DNA of 64,000 nt from positions 1 to 64,000 of the forward strand of contig NZ_JAHSTV010000007.1 of NCBI RefSeq assembly GCF_019145235.1. The letters run 5' to 3'. The DNA comes from Pseudomonas farris (GTDB lineage: Bacteria; Pseudomonadota; Gammaproteobacteria; Pseudomonadales; Pseudomonadaceae). This document shows, in pieces, positions 37,270 to 46,755 of the stretch. The position numbers and the translations under genes are program-made. Position 1 is the stretch's first letter. Every line of letters starts with the position of its first letter. The notes under the pieces are model-generated. The model ran no database searches. It had not been told where the DNA came from and saw nothing but the letters and a program-made list of their open reading frames with translations.

Positions 37270-37866
37270 CTACACCAGCACGGTCAACCAGGCCGACACC
37301 AGCAGCAAAAAAGCCAGTGCAGTGTTCATGCGTTTGAACGCCTGTGGCGAACCAAAAGCCCGGGCACTACCCACGCCGAGCAACGCCCACAGGGTCATGC
37401 ACGGCAAAGAGACCAACAGAAACATCAGCGACAACACCACCAGCCGCAGGGTCTTGTCGCCGCCACCGACAAATACGCTGACCACCGCCATCGCCATCAT
37501 CCAGACCTTGGGGTTGACCAATTGCAGGGTGGCGGCGCCGAACACGCTGAGCCCCTCATCGCGCGGGGTGGTCGGGTCCAGGGACGGCGGCGCGCTTTGA
37601 AAGATCTGCCAGGCCAGCCAACTCAACCAGAGTACCCCGGCCCAGGCCATTGCCTGCTGCACACGCGGAAACCGCAGCAGCGTTTCGCCCACGCCGAGCC
37701 CGACTGCAAACACAATCAGCGCCGCCGCCACACATGCGCCAAAAATGATCGGCAGCGTGGCACCCAGCCCCCGCCGCGAACTGTGGCTCAACACCAGAAT
37801 ATTGGTCGGTCCCGGGGTAATCGAGGCAACGAACGCAAACAGCAGGAAAGGCAACAACGATTCCAT
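37270..37866 (-). CDS. LysE/RhtB family amino-acid exporter
   Basis: 198 residues, about six spans. The signature ITPGPTNILVLSHSSRRG is near the N-terminus, and LQLVNPKVWMMAMAVVSVF follows the third span. Predicted to export amino acids or analogues. The AraC-type gene ends 51 bases upstream on the same strand and is the likely regulator. Confidence 0.9.
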   Translation of the reverse strand: MESLLPFLLFAFVASITPGPTNILVLSHSSRRGLGATLPIIFGACVAAALIVFAVGLGVGETLLRFPRVQQAMAWAGVLWLSWLAWQIFQSAPPSLDPTTPRDEGLSVFGAATLQLVNPKVWMMAMAVVSVFVGGGDKTLRLVVLSLMFLLVSLPCMTLWALLGVGSARAFGSPQAFKRMNTALAFLLLVSAWLTVLV

Positions 37867-37917
37867 GGCATGGACTCCTTGATCAATTAGGAAACCATGG
37901 TCGCGGGTCAGCGGGAT

Positions 37918-38754
37918 TCAGTCTGGAAGGTTTGAGCAGCGCTTGCGGTAATCCGCGGGTGTGAGCTGGTAGGCACGGCGGAACCAGCGCCCCATATGGC
38001 TTTGATCGGCGAACCCAAGCGCACTGGCCACCTGAGCCGGCGACTCGCCCCGCGCCAGCAGTTGTCGCGCCTTGGCCAGGCGCAGCTGGATCAAATAAGC
38101 ATGAGGCGCCAGCCCAAAGGCTGCCTTGAAGGCCCGCGTCAGACGAAAGCGATCAACACCACAGGCTTGGGCCAGATCATCCAGCCCGATGTCTTCGTAA
38201 ACATGGGCATGCAAATAGTCACGTGCAACCTGGGCCACCCACGGCAGGCGCGGATCAAAGGTCTGACGCTTGCGCCAATCAAGGTGGCAAGTGAGCGAAC
38301 CCAACAAGGTGTCGATGGCGCTCTGGCGCACAATGCGCAAGTCGCCCTCATGGAGCGCGTGGAAGGCTTGAAAAATGGCAGTGGCCAGGCGCGGATCCTG
38401 GCTCAGGGTGTCGGCAAAACCCGGCTGACTGTTGGCCGGCGCGTGCTCGAACAACGCGTGCAACTCCCGCTCCAGCCAGTGCGGATCGAGGTAGAGCATC
38501 GAATAAGTAAACCCCTCCTCGGTCGGCGCATGCCCATCGTGGATTTCCCCCGGCTCCAGCATGAATACCTTGCCCGGCGTACTGAGGTGGCGAACGCGCC
38601 GGCAATTGAACTGCTGCACCCCCTGCTCGGTGACCCCGACCAGAAAACTGTCATGCCAATGCGGATCGTAGGCATGCCCCTGAAAATGGGCACGAATCGA
38701 TTCAATCCCGGTATCGGCGTCCTGGGACAGCTCAATCCAGTTGCGTCTATCCAC
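37918..38754 (-). CDS. AraC family regulator with cupin sensor domain
   Basis: 278 residues. The N-terminal cupin domain (HAYDPHWHDSFLVGV, then LEPGEIHDGHAP) probably binds a small effector. The C-terminal pair of helix-turn-helix motifs (IGLDDLAQACGVDRFRLTRAFK and ALGFADQSHMGRWFRR) ends with the typical TPADYRK. It lies directly upstream of the LysE exporter on the same strand, a common arrangement for AraC regulators of RhtB-type exporters. Confidence 0.92.
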   Translation of the reverse strand: MDRRNWIELSQDADTGIESIRAHFQGHAYDPHWHDSFLVGVTEQGVQQFNCRRVRHLSTPGKVFMLEPGEIHDGHAPTEEGFTYSMLYLDPHWLERELHALFEHAPANSQPGFADTLSQDPRLATAIFQAFHALHEGDLRIVRQSAIDTLLGSLTCHLDWRKRQTFDPRLPWVAQVARDYLHAHVYEDIGLDDLAQACGVDRFRLTRAFKAAFGLAPHAYLIQLRLAKARQLLARGESPAQVASALGFADQSHMGRWFRRAYQLTPADYRKRCSNLPD

Positions 38755-39031
38755 GCAAGGCTCCCTGGGTCATGGCTCAGTGTTGATCTGTGCGGACGAC
38801 TAAATTACCGCGCAATGGAAAAGAACGTTTAGAAGATTTGTGCAGGTTCCTCGGCAAATGCATCCTTGATAAATGCCTCCAGCTGTTTCTCTTCAAGCAG
38901 TGTGTCAGCGTTCCCGAGTCGATGTGTGGGTTCTATTACCAGAAGTCGTTGTGCTGACAGCGTTTTGGATCTTGGCCCGATAGCTGCGTCGTAGCAGGCA
39001 GAAAACGGCCAGAGCAGTCTACGGTTCCGTT

Positions 39032-39748
39032 TTAAATGGTCTTACGCGTTAGCCAGGCACCCCAGAACAGACTACTGAAGAAACGAGTAGCGTCTCCGAA
39101 TCCAGAGTCATGCATCAATTGTTGAACCGCAGCCTCGGAATGTGGCGGGTCAGCTCCCTGTAGAATTTTTCCTAACTTGGCCTTCACTTCATCCGGGCTG
39201 GCTCCATGTTGCCGCCACCGTTGCCCCCAGGCATCAAGCAACAACGGTTGGCTGGCATAAGCATATTGATTTCCTGCCACAATCAGCGGCGCACCCGGCT
39301 TTAGACGAGTCCGGATGGATTGCAAAAGTTTTCGCTTGGCGTCATCTCCCTCGAGATGATGGAGTACGCCTATCAAAGTGCCCGCGTCGTATAACTTATC
39401 TTCAGGCAGATCGTCGACTTGCCCAAGGTGCATATTCGTTCTTTCAAGCAACTTGTTTGCCTTCAACTGCTGTGCCGCAGCCTCCAACATTGGCTCAGAC
39501 GGATCTATGGCAGTGAAATGCCAACTTGGCTCCAATGCTGCCATAGCAATAATCTCTTGGGCGGTACCACCAGCGCCGACTGCCAATATTCTCGCGGAGC
39601 TTGTATTACCAAGGCTTGCCGCCAACATACACGCGGTAAGATCGTGGCAGGCGTCATACCCTGCTAATGCGATGCGGCTCTGTCGTCCATATTCATTGGC
39701 CCGAGAGGTATCGAATTTTTCAATTGCTTTCAGAGGTGATGATTTCAA
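39032..39748 (-). CDS. Class I SAM-dependent methyltransferase
   Basis: 238 residues. ILAVGAGGTAQEI is motif I of the SAM-binding fold, FTAIDPSEPMLEAA motif II, and GTLIGVLHHLEGD the region after strand 4. The substrate is unknown. The first helix ANEYGRQSRIALAGYDACHDL is typical of this small-molecule methyltransferase subgroup. The 277-base gap on its left holds no recognisable gene. Confidence 0.87.
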   Translation of the reverse strand: MKSSPLKAIEKFDTSRANEYGRQSRIALAGYDACHDLTACMLAASLGNTSSARILAVGAGGTAQEIIAMAALEPSWHFTAIDPSEPMLEAAAQQLKANKLLERTNMHLGQVDDLPEDKLYDAGTLIGVLHHLEGDDAKRKLLQSIRTRLKPGAPLIVAGNQYAYASQPLLLDAWGQRWRQHGASPDEVKAKLGKILQGADPPHSEAAVQQLMHDSGFGDATRFFSSLFWGAWLTRKTI

Positions 39749-40060
39749 GGCGGTTCTCCATGTCCTTGAATTAAGCTACTCCACATACTTAAATAATAAA
39801 AATTCATTAATTTTATGAGATGCATTCCTGCCAGGAATATTGAATTCGCCTTTGCGACAGGGAGTTATAGGTCGATTGCAGCCCTTCGTGACAGGCCGCA
39901 ATCGACCACAAAGCAGTCGGTGGACAGACTGGTGGCAAACGGGTGGTGTCCTGCTACCCTCTTTACCATAGTCGGGCTTGCCGTCACCTCAGTCATGTTT
40001 CCCCGCACTTACCGCGACAAGAAACGCGACATGGCATGTCACCTAATAGTGGATAGCGCC
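39749..40060. other. 312-base gap with a hairpin repeat
   Basis: Contains the leader of the methyltransferase gene, an AT-rich stretch, and the hairpin repeat at 39870-39907. A plus-strand open frame through it joins the zinc-ribbon gene, but its start has no ribosome site and the translated part looks non-coding. Confidence 0.45.
39870..39907. repeat. 38-base hairpin repeat, copy 1
   Basis: A perfect 10-base inverted repeat (GGTCGATTGC and GCAATCGACC) flanks an 18-base loop. A diverged copy occurs at 56218-56257, where the loop CTTCACGACCGGC matches the loop here (CTTCGTGACAGGC). The pattern suggests a dispersed structured element of the genome. Confidence 0.55.
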
Positions 40061-40420
40061 ATGAAAGTTCGATGCCCTGGCTGTGGTTATATCGGAGACA
40101 AACTTCCGCCAACCCATAAGTGCCCTAAATGCGACGAATTTTCCCACGAATGGCTGATTTATGACTGGGAAAGCTTTGCTTTAATCAAGCGTCGACATAT
40201 TAGATACAACCTTTTAATCATTGGTCTGGTTCTAATCAACTTACTTACGGCGATCACCTTGAAATCAACAGATGCGTTTCAATGGTTGTTCAACTTGTTC
40301 TTAATCCCAGCCATGATCAGTTTGTTTTATTGTCGAAAGCAGCTTGAAAGAAAATCGGAGTATAAAGGGCATAGAGGCAGGGATACGCTTCCCTGGTTTA
40401 TCGGTTTCAGGGGGCTCTAA
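40061..40420 (+). CDS. Zinc-ribbon membrane protein
   Basis: 119 residues from MKVRCPGCGY. Cys5, Cys8, Cys21 and Cys24 form a two-CxxC zinc ribbon, followed by two membrane spans (YNLLIIGLVLINLLTAITL and WLFNLFLIPAMISLFYC). An earlier in-frame Met at 40031 is possible, and the ribosome site is weak for both. Function unknown. The composition is more AT-rich than that of the neighbours. Confidence 0.65.
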   Translation: MKVRCPGCGYIGDKLPPTHKCPKCDEFSHEWLIYDWESFALIKRRHIRYNLLIIGLVLINLLTAITLKSTDAFQWLFNLFLIPAMISLFYCRKQLERKSEYKGHRGRDTLPWFIGFRGL

Positions 40421-40439
40421 AGCGGCTAACACCGTGAGT

Positions 40440-41135
40440 TCAAGCCAGCAGCTCGCTGATCCACCGGGCCTGCCGTTCGGTGTCTTGCACCTTCTCCTCG
40501 GGCACGGCCTGTCGCGCCTGGGCGAAGTTGGTCAGGGTCTTCTGCTTCTGGCGCAACAGGCGCTGCCACTTGGACAGGAACGCCGGGCTGCGCGCCTGCA
40601 TCTGCAGCGGGCCGAAGTACAGCTCCTCGGCGGTGTACATCACCGGCCCGTCGCACTCGGCGATAATGATCTCGTAGTAGAAGCGATTTTCCCGCAGCAG
40701 CTCCTCGCAGAGGATGCGGTAGCCATTTTCCATCAGCCATTGGCGCAGTGGCTGCTCGCCGCCGTTGGGCTGCAGGATCAATCTCTCTTGGCCGCTCAGG
40801 TGCGCCTTGCCGCTGTCGAGGATGTCGCGGATTGTCTCGCCGCCCATGCCACAGATGCTGATCGCCGTGATCCCGTCACCCGGCTCGATCGCCGCCAGGC
40901 CATTGGCCAGGCGCACGGTGATCCGCTGGTCCAGGCCGTTCTCGCGCACGGTGCGTTCGGCCGAGCGGAACGGCGTCAATGCCACCTCGCCGGCCACCGC
41001 CGTCGCGATGGCGCCACGGCGCATCAACGCCACCGGCAGGTAGCCGTGATCCGAGCCGATATCGGCCAGGCGCGCACCTGGTGGCACATGCGCCGCCACG
41101 CGCTCCAGGCGTATGGACAATGTCTGTTCGTTCAA
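40440..41135 (-). CDS. trmK: tRNA (adenine(22)-N1)-methyltransferase TrmK
   Basis: I start at TTG 41135, preceded by AAGGAA, which gives 231 residues (MNEQTLSIRLERVAAHV); the open frame reaches 41258 but that part lacks family similarity. Motif I reads ADIGSDHGYLPVALM and the TrmK signature ICGMGGETIRDIL follows. The C-terminal coiled coil (LLRQKQKTLTNFAQARQ) is also typical. The enzyme methylates A22 of tRNA in bacteria that have it. It stands next to xylR by chance. Confidence 0.85.
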   Translation of the reverse strand: MNEQTLSIRLERVAAHVPPGARLADIGSDHGYLPVALMRRGAIATAVAGEVALTPFRSAERTVRENGLDQRITVRLANGLAAIEPGDGITAISICGMGGETIRDILDSGKAHLSGQERLILQPNGGEQPLRQWLMENGYRILCEELLRENRFYYEIIIAECDGPVMYTAEELYFGPLQMQARSPAFLSKWQRLLRQKQKTLTNFAQARQAVPEEKVQDTERQARWISELLA

Positions 41136-41254
41136 CTGCAGTTCCTTTTCACCACGAGTGTCCGGCACCTTTGGCCGGATCGGGGGGGAGATTCTGTAGA
41201 GCAACGCCGTACATTTCAAATTTATACGACCAGGGCGATGACTCACCCCAACGA

Positions 41255-42442
41255 TCACTGCATCGCGACGCTGACGCCCTGCTGGTATTCACGGGGCGTA
41301 CAGCCAAACTCGCGACGGAACACAGTGTGCAGATACTGCGCAGATTTGAAGCCGCAGCTGGACGCAATGTCTGCAATCGCTGAATCGCTGTTCTCCAGCC
41401 CGTTGGTCGCGGCCGCCAGTTTGAAGCGCAGGATCTCGTCATGCACGCTGCAGCCTCGCACTTTGCGAAAGTGCGACTCCAGCGACGAGCGCGATATGCC
41501 GACATAAGCCGCCACCTGCGCCGTCTTGATGCCCTGGCAGGCATATTGACGAATGAACAGCAGCGCCTGCATGACGTAGGGGTCACCTAATGGTTGATGC
41601 AGACTTGATACCTGCACGTTGATCGAATCAGGGGGAATCAGTATTTGCGTGCCTGTGGACGGCATGCCGTGCAGCATCTGATGGAGCAGATGCGCAGCGG
41701 TTCGCCCCATGGTTTCGGTGCCCTGGATGACCGAGCTCAGTGGCACCCGGGTCAGGCTGCGGGTCAGCGGGTCGTTGTCGATGCCAATCAACGCCACCTG
41801 CTCCGGCACGGCGATCCCGGCGGTAAGGCAGGCTTGCAGTAGCTGCCGGGCGCGCGCGTCACTGACGGCGATGATGCCGATGGGTTTGGGCAGGCTCTGC
41901 AGCCAGGCGATCTGCTGTTCGACGGCGCTGTCCCAGAGCGGCGCGCTGGTGCCCATGCCGCGATAGACCTCCGCGTGCAGGCCATCGCGTTGCATCAGCT
42001 GGCGAAAGGCTTTTTCCCGTTCCTGAGCCCAACGATTGGCTTGTGCTTCAGGCAGGCTGAAGCAGGCAAAACGCGTCAGCCCGGCTTCGATCAGGTGCTC
42101 ATACGCCAGCGTCATCAGCGCGGCATTGTCGGTGGCGACGTACGGAATACCTTTCGGATAGGCTCGCGCATCCTGATAAGAACCGCCCACCGCCACCACG
42201 GGCAACTTGATTGCGGCCAGCGCCTCGCCAATCAGCGGGTCGTCGAAGTCGGCAATGATCCCGTCACCCTGCCAGCGCTCGATCCCTTTCAACCGGCAGA
42301 GGAAATCCTCCTCAAGAAACAAGTCCCAGGATGCGCGGGTGCTGCTCAGGTAGTTGCCGATGCCACTGATGATGCCGCGGTCGTAGATCTTGCTGCCATT
42401 GAACAGCAGTGCGATGCGGTGAACGGGCGGTACGGTTTTCAT
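41255..42442 (-). CDS. xylR: XylR, xylose-responsive AraC/LacI-hybrid activator
   Basis: 395 residues from [16 protein letters not shown], matching E. coli XylR (392). The first two thirds are a LacI-type sugar-binding domain ([19 protein letters not shown], then [17 protein letters not shown] and [10 protein letters not shown]). The C-terminal AraC-type DNA-binding domain reads [20 protein letters not shown] then [19 protein letters not shown]-xylose binding lets such proteins activate the divergent xylA promoter. The roughly 170-base divergent region (42443-42610) should hold the operators. Confidence 0.93.
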   Translation of the reverse strand: MKTVPPVHRIALLFNGSKIYDRGIISGIGNYLSSTRASWDLFLEEDFLCRLKGIERWQGDGIIADFDDPLIGEALAAIKLPVVAVGGSYQDARAYPKGIPYVATDNAALMTLAYEHLIEAGLTRFACFSLPEAQANRWAQEREKAFRQLMQRDGLHAEVYRGMGTSAPLWDSAVEQQIAWLQSLPKPIGIIAVSDARARQLLQACLTAGIAVPEQVALIGIDNDPLTRSLTRVPLSSVIQGTETMGRTAAHLLHQMLHGMPSTGTQILIPPDSINVQVSSLHQPLGDPYVMQALLFIRQYACQGIKTAQVAAYVGISRSSLESHFRKVRGCSVHDEILRFKLAAATNGLENSDSAIADIASSCGFKSAQYLHTVFRREFGCTPREYQQGVSVAMQ

Positions 42443-42610
42443 TGTTCTTGTCCTGGGCCGGTCAACACCGAGGCGTCGGCACAGACTAGGCGTGCATACG
42501 ACGAATCTCAATACTCAAAATCGCACCCTGTGTTGGTGACTTTCATAATCAGCAGCCACAAGGCCGTTGCTAGTATCGAGACACCGCCAAGAACAACAAG
42601 GACATTGCCA

Positions 42611-43927
42611 ATGCCGTACTTTCCCGATGTCGACAAGATTCTCTACGAAGGCCCCGCCAGCGACTCTCCCCTCGCCTTTCGCCACTACGATGCCAACAAG
42701 CTTATCCTCGGCAAACCGATGCGCGAGCACCTGCGCATGGCTGTCTGCTATTGGCACACCTTCGTCTGGCCGGGCTCCGATGTGTTCGGTGCAGGTACCT
42801 TCAAGCGCCCGTGGCAGCAAGCTGCAGATCCGATGGAGATGGCCATCGGCAAGGCGGAAGCTGCATTCGAGTTCTTCTCCAAACTTGGTATCGACTACTA
42901 CTGCTTCCACGATACGGATGTCGCCCCGGAAGGCAGTTCGCTAAAGGATTACCGCAACCACTTCGCGCAGATGATCGACCATCTGGAGCGCCATCAGGAA
43001 CAGAGCGGGATCAAGCTGCTGTGGGGAACTGCCAACTGCTTCAGCAACCCGCGCTTCGCCGCAGGCGCCGCCAGCAACCCGGACCCGCAAGTGTTCGCCT
43101 GTGCCGCCGCTCAGGTATTCAGCGCCTTGAACGCTACCCAGCGTCTCAAAGGGTCCAACTACGTGTTGTGGGGCGGTCGCGAGGGCTACGAAACCCTGCT
43201 CAACACCGACTTGAAACGCGAACGCGAACAACTGGGTCGTTTCATGCGAATGGTGGTCGAACATAAACACAAGATCGGTTTCAAAGGTGACCTGCTGATC
43301 GAACCCAAGCCGCAGGAGCCGACCAAGCACCAATACGATTACGACAGCGCCACCGTCTTTGGCTTTCTGCATCAGTTCGGCCTGGAAAACGAAATCAAGG
43401 TCAACATCGAGGCCAACCATGCGACCCTGGCGGGTCATAGCTTCCATCACGAAATCGCAACGGCAGCCTCGTTGGGGATCTTCGGCAGCATCGACGCCAA
43501 CCGTGGTGATCCGCAGAACGGCTGGGATACCGACCAGTTTCCCAATAGCGTCGAAGAGATGACCCTGGCCACCTACGAAATTCTCAAAGTCGGTGGTTTC
43601 AAGAATGGCGGGTTCAACTTCGACTCCAAGGTTCGCCGCCAAAGCCTCGACGAGATCGATCTGTTCCATGGCCACGTCGCCGCGATGGACGTCCTCGCCC
43701 TGTCCCTGGAGCGCGCGGCGGCCATGGTGCAGAACGACCGACTCCAGCAATTCAAGGATCAACGCTATGCCGGCTGGGAGCAGCCCTTGGGGCTAGCGGT
43801 ACTGGCGGGTGAGTTCAGCCTCCAATCACTGGCCGAACATGCCTTCGCCAACGAACTGAATCCGCAGGCCGTCAGCGGCAGGCAGGAGATGCTCGAAAAC
43901 GTCGTCAACCGGTTTATCTACAACTGA
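42611..43927 (+). CDS. xylA: Xylose isomerase
   Basis: 438 residues from [15 protein letters not shown]; an AAGGA site lies upstream, and the open frame extending left to 41975 is spurious. It converts D-xylose to D-xylulose. Signatures: [23 protein letters not shown] with the catalytic His, [14 protein letters not shown] and the metal-binding [17 protein letters not shown]. Length and motifs fit the class II (E. coli-like) enzyme. It is the first gene of the plus-strand operon xylA-xylF-xylG-xylH, with 144 bases to xylF. No xylulokinase gene follows. Confidence 0.97.
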   Translation: MPYFPDVDKILYEGPASDSPLAFRHYDANKLILGKPMREHLRMAVCYWHTFVWPGSDVFGAGTFKRPWQQAADPMEMAIGKAEAAFEFFSKLGIDYYCFHDTDVAPEGSSLKDYRNHFAQMIDHLERHQEQSGIKLLWGTANCFSNPRFAAGAASNPDPQVFACAAAQVFSALNATQRLKGSNYVLWGGREGYETLLNTDLKREREQLGRFMRMVVEHKHKIGFKGDLLIEPKPQEPTKHQYDYDSATVFGFLHQFGLENEIKVNIEANHATLAGHSFHHEIATAASLGIFGSIDANRGDPQNGWDTDQFPNSVEEMTLATYEILKVGGFKNGGFNFDSKVRRQSLDEIDLFHGHVAAMDVLALSLERAAAMVQNDRLQQFKDQRYAGWEQPLGLAVLAGEFSLQSLAEHAFANELNPQAVSGRQEMLENVVNRFIYN

Positions 43928-44071
43928 CGGTCAACAACGTCCGCTGGCGGCGCTGTGACATTCGCGCGACAAATCTATGCCCGCGGCACCTGGCGACTCT
44001 CTACAGTTCTACCGGCACGATATTCATCGTCAGGCAGTGTCTTTCAAACAACAATAAAAGGACGCACCATC

Positions 44072-45073
44072 ATGAAGAAACTAAAACGCACGCTACTCGC
44101 CGGCGCCCTGTCTTTGCTATCCCTTTCGGTCATGGCCGATTCTGCCCACCCGAAAATCGGTTTCTCCATTGATGACCTGCGGCTGGAACGTTGGTCACGT
44201 GACCGGGACTACTTCGTCGCGGCGGCGGAAAAAATGGACGCCAAGGTCTTCGTGCAATCGGCCGATGCCAACGAGCAAAAGCAGATTTCGCAAATCGAAA
44301 ACCTCATCTCCCGTGGCGTCGATGTGATCGTCATCGTGCCATTCAACGCCACCGTACTGACCAATGCCGTCGCCGAAGCCAAGAAGGCCGGAATCAAGGT
44401 CGTGTCCTATGACCGCCTGATTCTCAACGCCGATATCGACGCTTACATTTCCTTCGATAACGAAAAGGTCGGCGAGATGCAGGCCAGCGGCGTGCTGCAA
44501 GCAGCGCCCAAGGGCAACTACTTTTTGCTCGGAGGCGCGCCGACCGACAACAACGCAAAGGTCCTGCGCGAAGGTCAGATGAAAGTGCTGCAACCGGCCA
44601 TCGACAAGGGTGATATCAAAATCGTCGGCCAACAGTGGGTGAAGGAATGGAACCCCACCGAAGCGCTGAGCATTGTCGAAAATGCCCTGACCCGCAACGA
44701 CAACAAGATTGATGGCATCGTCGCCTCCAACGACGCCACTGCCGGCGGTGCCATCCAGGCACTGGCCGCGCAGAAACTGGCCGGCAAGGTGCCAATCTCG
44801 GGTCAGGACGCGGACCTGGCAGCGGTCAAGCGAGTGATCAATGGCACTCAGACCATGACCGTCTACAAGCCGCTGAAACTCATCGCCTCCGAAGCCGCCA
44901 AGCTGTCAGTGCAACTGGCGCGTAACGAGAAACCCACCTACAGCTCGCAGTACGACAATGGCAGTAAAAAAGTCGACACCATCTTGCTCACCCCGACCCC
45001 ATTGACCAAGGACAACATCGACCTGCTGGAACAGGACGGGTTCTACACCAAGGCGCAGATTGCCGGACAGTGA
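44072..45073 (+). CDS. xylF: Xylose ABC transporter substrate-binding protein
   Basis: 333 residues from MKKLKRTLLAGALSLLSLSVMA, a clean signal peptide with AAAAGGA upstream. Mature XylF binds D-xylose in the periplasm: FSIDDLRLERWSRDRDYF and SYDRLILNADIDAYISFDN are characteristic of the XylF branch of sugar-binding proteins. It is followed by a hairpin before xylG, a common way to keep binding-protein mRNA in excess. Confidence 0.96.
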   Translation: MKKLKRTLLAGALSLLSLSVMADSAHPKIGFSIDDLRLERWSRDRDYFVAAAEKMDAKVFVQSADANEQKQISQIENLISRGVDVIVIVPFNATVLTNAVAEAKKAGIKVVSYDRLILNADIDAYISFDNEKVGEMQASGVLQAAPKGNYFLLGGAPTDNNAKVLREGQMKVLQPAIDKGDIKIVGQQWVKEWNPTEALSIVENALTRNDNKIDGIVASNDATAGGAIQALAAQKLAGKVPISGQDADLAAVKRVINGTQTMTVYKPLKLIASEAAKLSVQLARNEKPTYSSQYDNGSKKVDTILLTPTPLTKDNIDLLEQDGFYTKAQIAGQ

Positions 45074-45115
45074 ACCATCGAGCGGTACAGACTCGAGAGC
45101 AAGCTTGAGTGCAAT

Positions 45116-45146
45116 CCTGCGGGGCGAGCCAATCCGTTCCCGCAGG
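45116..45146 (+). terminator. Intercistronic hairpin between xylF and xylG
   Basis: An 8-base inverted repeat (CCTGCGGG and CCCGCAGG, 15-base loop) lies 43 bases after the xylF stop, with no T-run. It probably acts as a partial attenuator or as an RNA stabiliser for the xylF message. Confidence 0.5.
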
Positions 45147-45198
45147 GTTGGCCTCCCGTCTGTTGCTTATGTGTGAGCCCTTTGTGTGAGCCCTCGCC

Positions 45199-46755
45199 AT
45201 GTCCGACTACCTGCTGCAAATGAACGGCATCGTCAAAACCTTCGGCGGTGTCAAAGCCCTCAATGGCATCGACATCAGGGTCAAGCCCGGTGAATGCGTG
45301 GGATTGTGCGGCGAGAACGGCGCCGGTAAATCCACGCTGATGAAAATTCTGTCGGCGGTCTACCCCTATGGTACCTGGGACGGTGAAATCCTCTGGGACG
45401 GCCAGCCGCTCAGGGCGCAATCGATCAGCGAGACCGAGGCCGCCGGTATCGTCATCATTCATCAGGAATTGACGCTGGTTCCCGACCTGTCGGTGGCCGA
45501 AAACATTTTCATGGGCCATGAGCTGATGCTGCCCGGCGGGCGCATGAATTACCCGGCGATGATCCACCGCGCCGAAGCCCTGATGCGTGAACTGAAAGTA
45601 CCGGACATGAACGTATCGCTACCGGTTTCGCAGTACGGCGGTGGCTACCAGCAACTGGTGGAAATCGCCAAGGCACTGAACAAGCAAGCGCGTCTGCTGA
45701 TCCTCGATGAGCCTTCATCGGCCCTGACCCGTTCGGAAATCGAGGTGCTGCTGGATATCATCCGCGACCTTAAGGCCAAGGGCGTTGCCTGCGTTTACAT
45801 CTCTCACAAGCTTGATGAAGTGGCCGCCGTATGCGACACCATTTCGGTGATCCGTGACGGCCAACACATCGCAACGACCGCCATGGTGGACATGGACATT
45901 CCAAAGATCATCACCCAAATGGTCGGACGGGAAATGAGCAACCTCTACCCCACCGAGCCCCACGACATTGGCGAGGTGATTTTCGAGGCGCGCCACGTCA
46001 CCTGCTACGACGTCGATACACCGAAACGCAAACGGGTCGACGACATTTCGTTCGTCCTCAAACGCGGTGAAATCCTCGGCATCGCCGGTCTGGTCGGCGC
46101 CGGACGCACGGAGCTGGTGTCGGCGCTTTTCGGCGCTTACCCCGGTCGCCACGAAGGCGAGGTCTGGCTGGACGGCAAACCGATCGACACACGCACGCCG
46201 CGCAAATCAATCCGCGCCGGCCTGGGCATGGTGCCCGAGGACCGCAAGCGCCAGGGCATCATTCCGGATCTGGGCGTCGGCCAGAACATCACCCTGGCCG
46301 TGCTGGACAATTACTCGAAAATGACCCGCATCGACGCCGAAGCCGAACTGGGCAGCATCGACCGGGAAATCTCGCGCATGCATCTCAAAACCGCGAGCCC
46401 GTTCCTGCCAATCACCAGCCTCTCTGGCGGCAATCAACAAAAAGCCGTGCTGGCGAAAATGCTTTTGACCAAACCCCGGGTACTGATTCTCGATGAGCCC
46501 ACCCGAGGTGTGGATGTCGGCGCCAAGTATGAAATCTACAAGTTGATGGGGACGCTGGCGGCTGAAGGCGTGTCGATCATCATGGTGTCCTCGGAACTGG
46601 CCGAGGTGCTCGGCGTCTCCGACCGCGTCCTGGTGATCGGCGAAGGCCAATTGCGCGGCGATTTCGTCAACCACGAACTCACCCAGGAACAGGTGCTCGC
46701 CGCCGCGCTCAGCCACCCCGCTGGCCATCACAATAATGATCGGAAATCCGTGTAG
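45199..46755 (+). CDS. xylG: Xylose ABC transporter ATP-binding protein
   Basis: 518 residues with two ATPase modules as in sugar importers of the CUT2 class. Module 1 has Walker [10 protein letters not shown], Walker [12 protein letters not shown] and the altered signature [14 protein letters not shown]. Module 2 has a degenerate Walker [10 protein letters not shown], the signature [13 protein letters not shown] and [11 protein letters not shown]. It powers xylose import through XylH. Its stop is immediately followed by the xylH start. Confidence 0.96.
   Translation: MSDYLLQMNGIVKTFGGVKALNGIDIRVKPGECVGLCGENGAGKSTLMKILSAVYPYGTWDGEILWDGQPLRAQSISETEAAGIVIIHQELTLVPDLSVAENIFMGHELMLPGGRMNYPAMIHRAEALMRELKVPDMNVSLPVSQYGGGYQQLVEIAKALNKQARLLILDEPSSALTRSEIEVLLDIIRDLKAKGVACVYISHKLDEVAAVCDTISVIRDGQHIATTAMVDMDIPKIITQMVGREMSNLYPTEPHDIGEVIFEARHVTCYDVDTPKRKRVDDISFVLKRGEILGIAGLVGAGRTELVSALFGAYPGRHEGEVWLDGKPIDTRTPRKSIRAGLGMVPEDRKRQGIIPDLGVGQNITLAVLDNYSKMTRIDAEAELGSIDREISRMHLKTASPFLPITSLSGGNQQKAVLAKMLLTKPRVLILDEPTRGVDVGAKYEIYKLMGTLAAEGVSIIMVSSELAEVLGVSDRVLVIGEGQLRGDFVNHELTQEQVLAAALSHPAGHHNNDRKSV

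Noticed and set aside
41975..42610. Extension of xylA to a 650-codon gene
   Set aside because: The extra part is antisense to xylR; a good ribosome site and the family N-terminus place the start at 42611.
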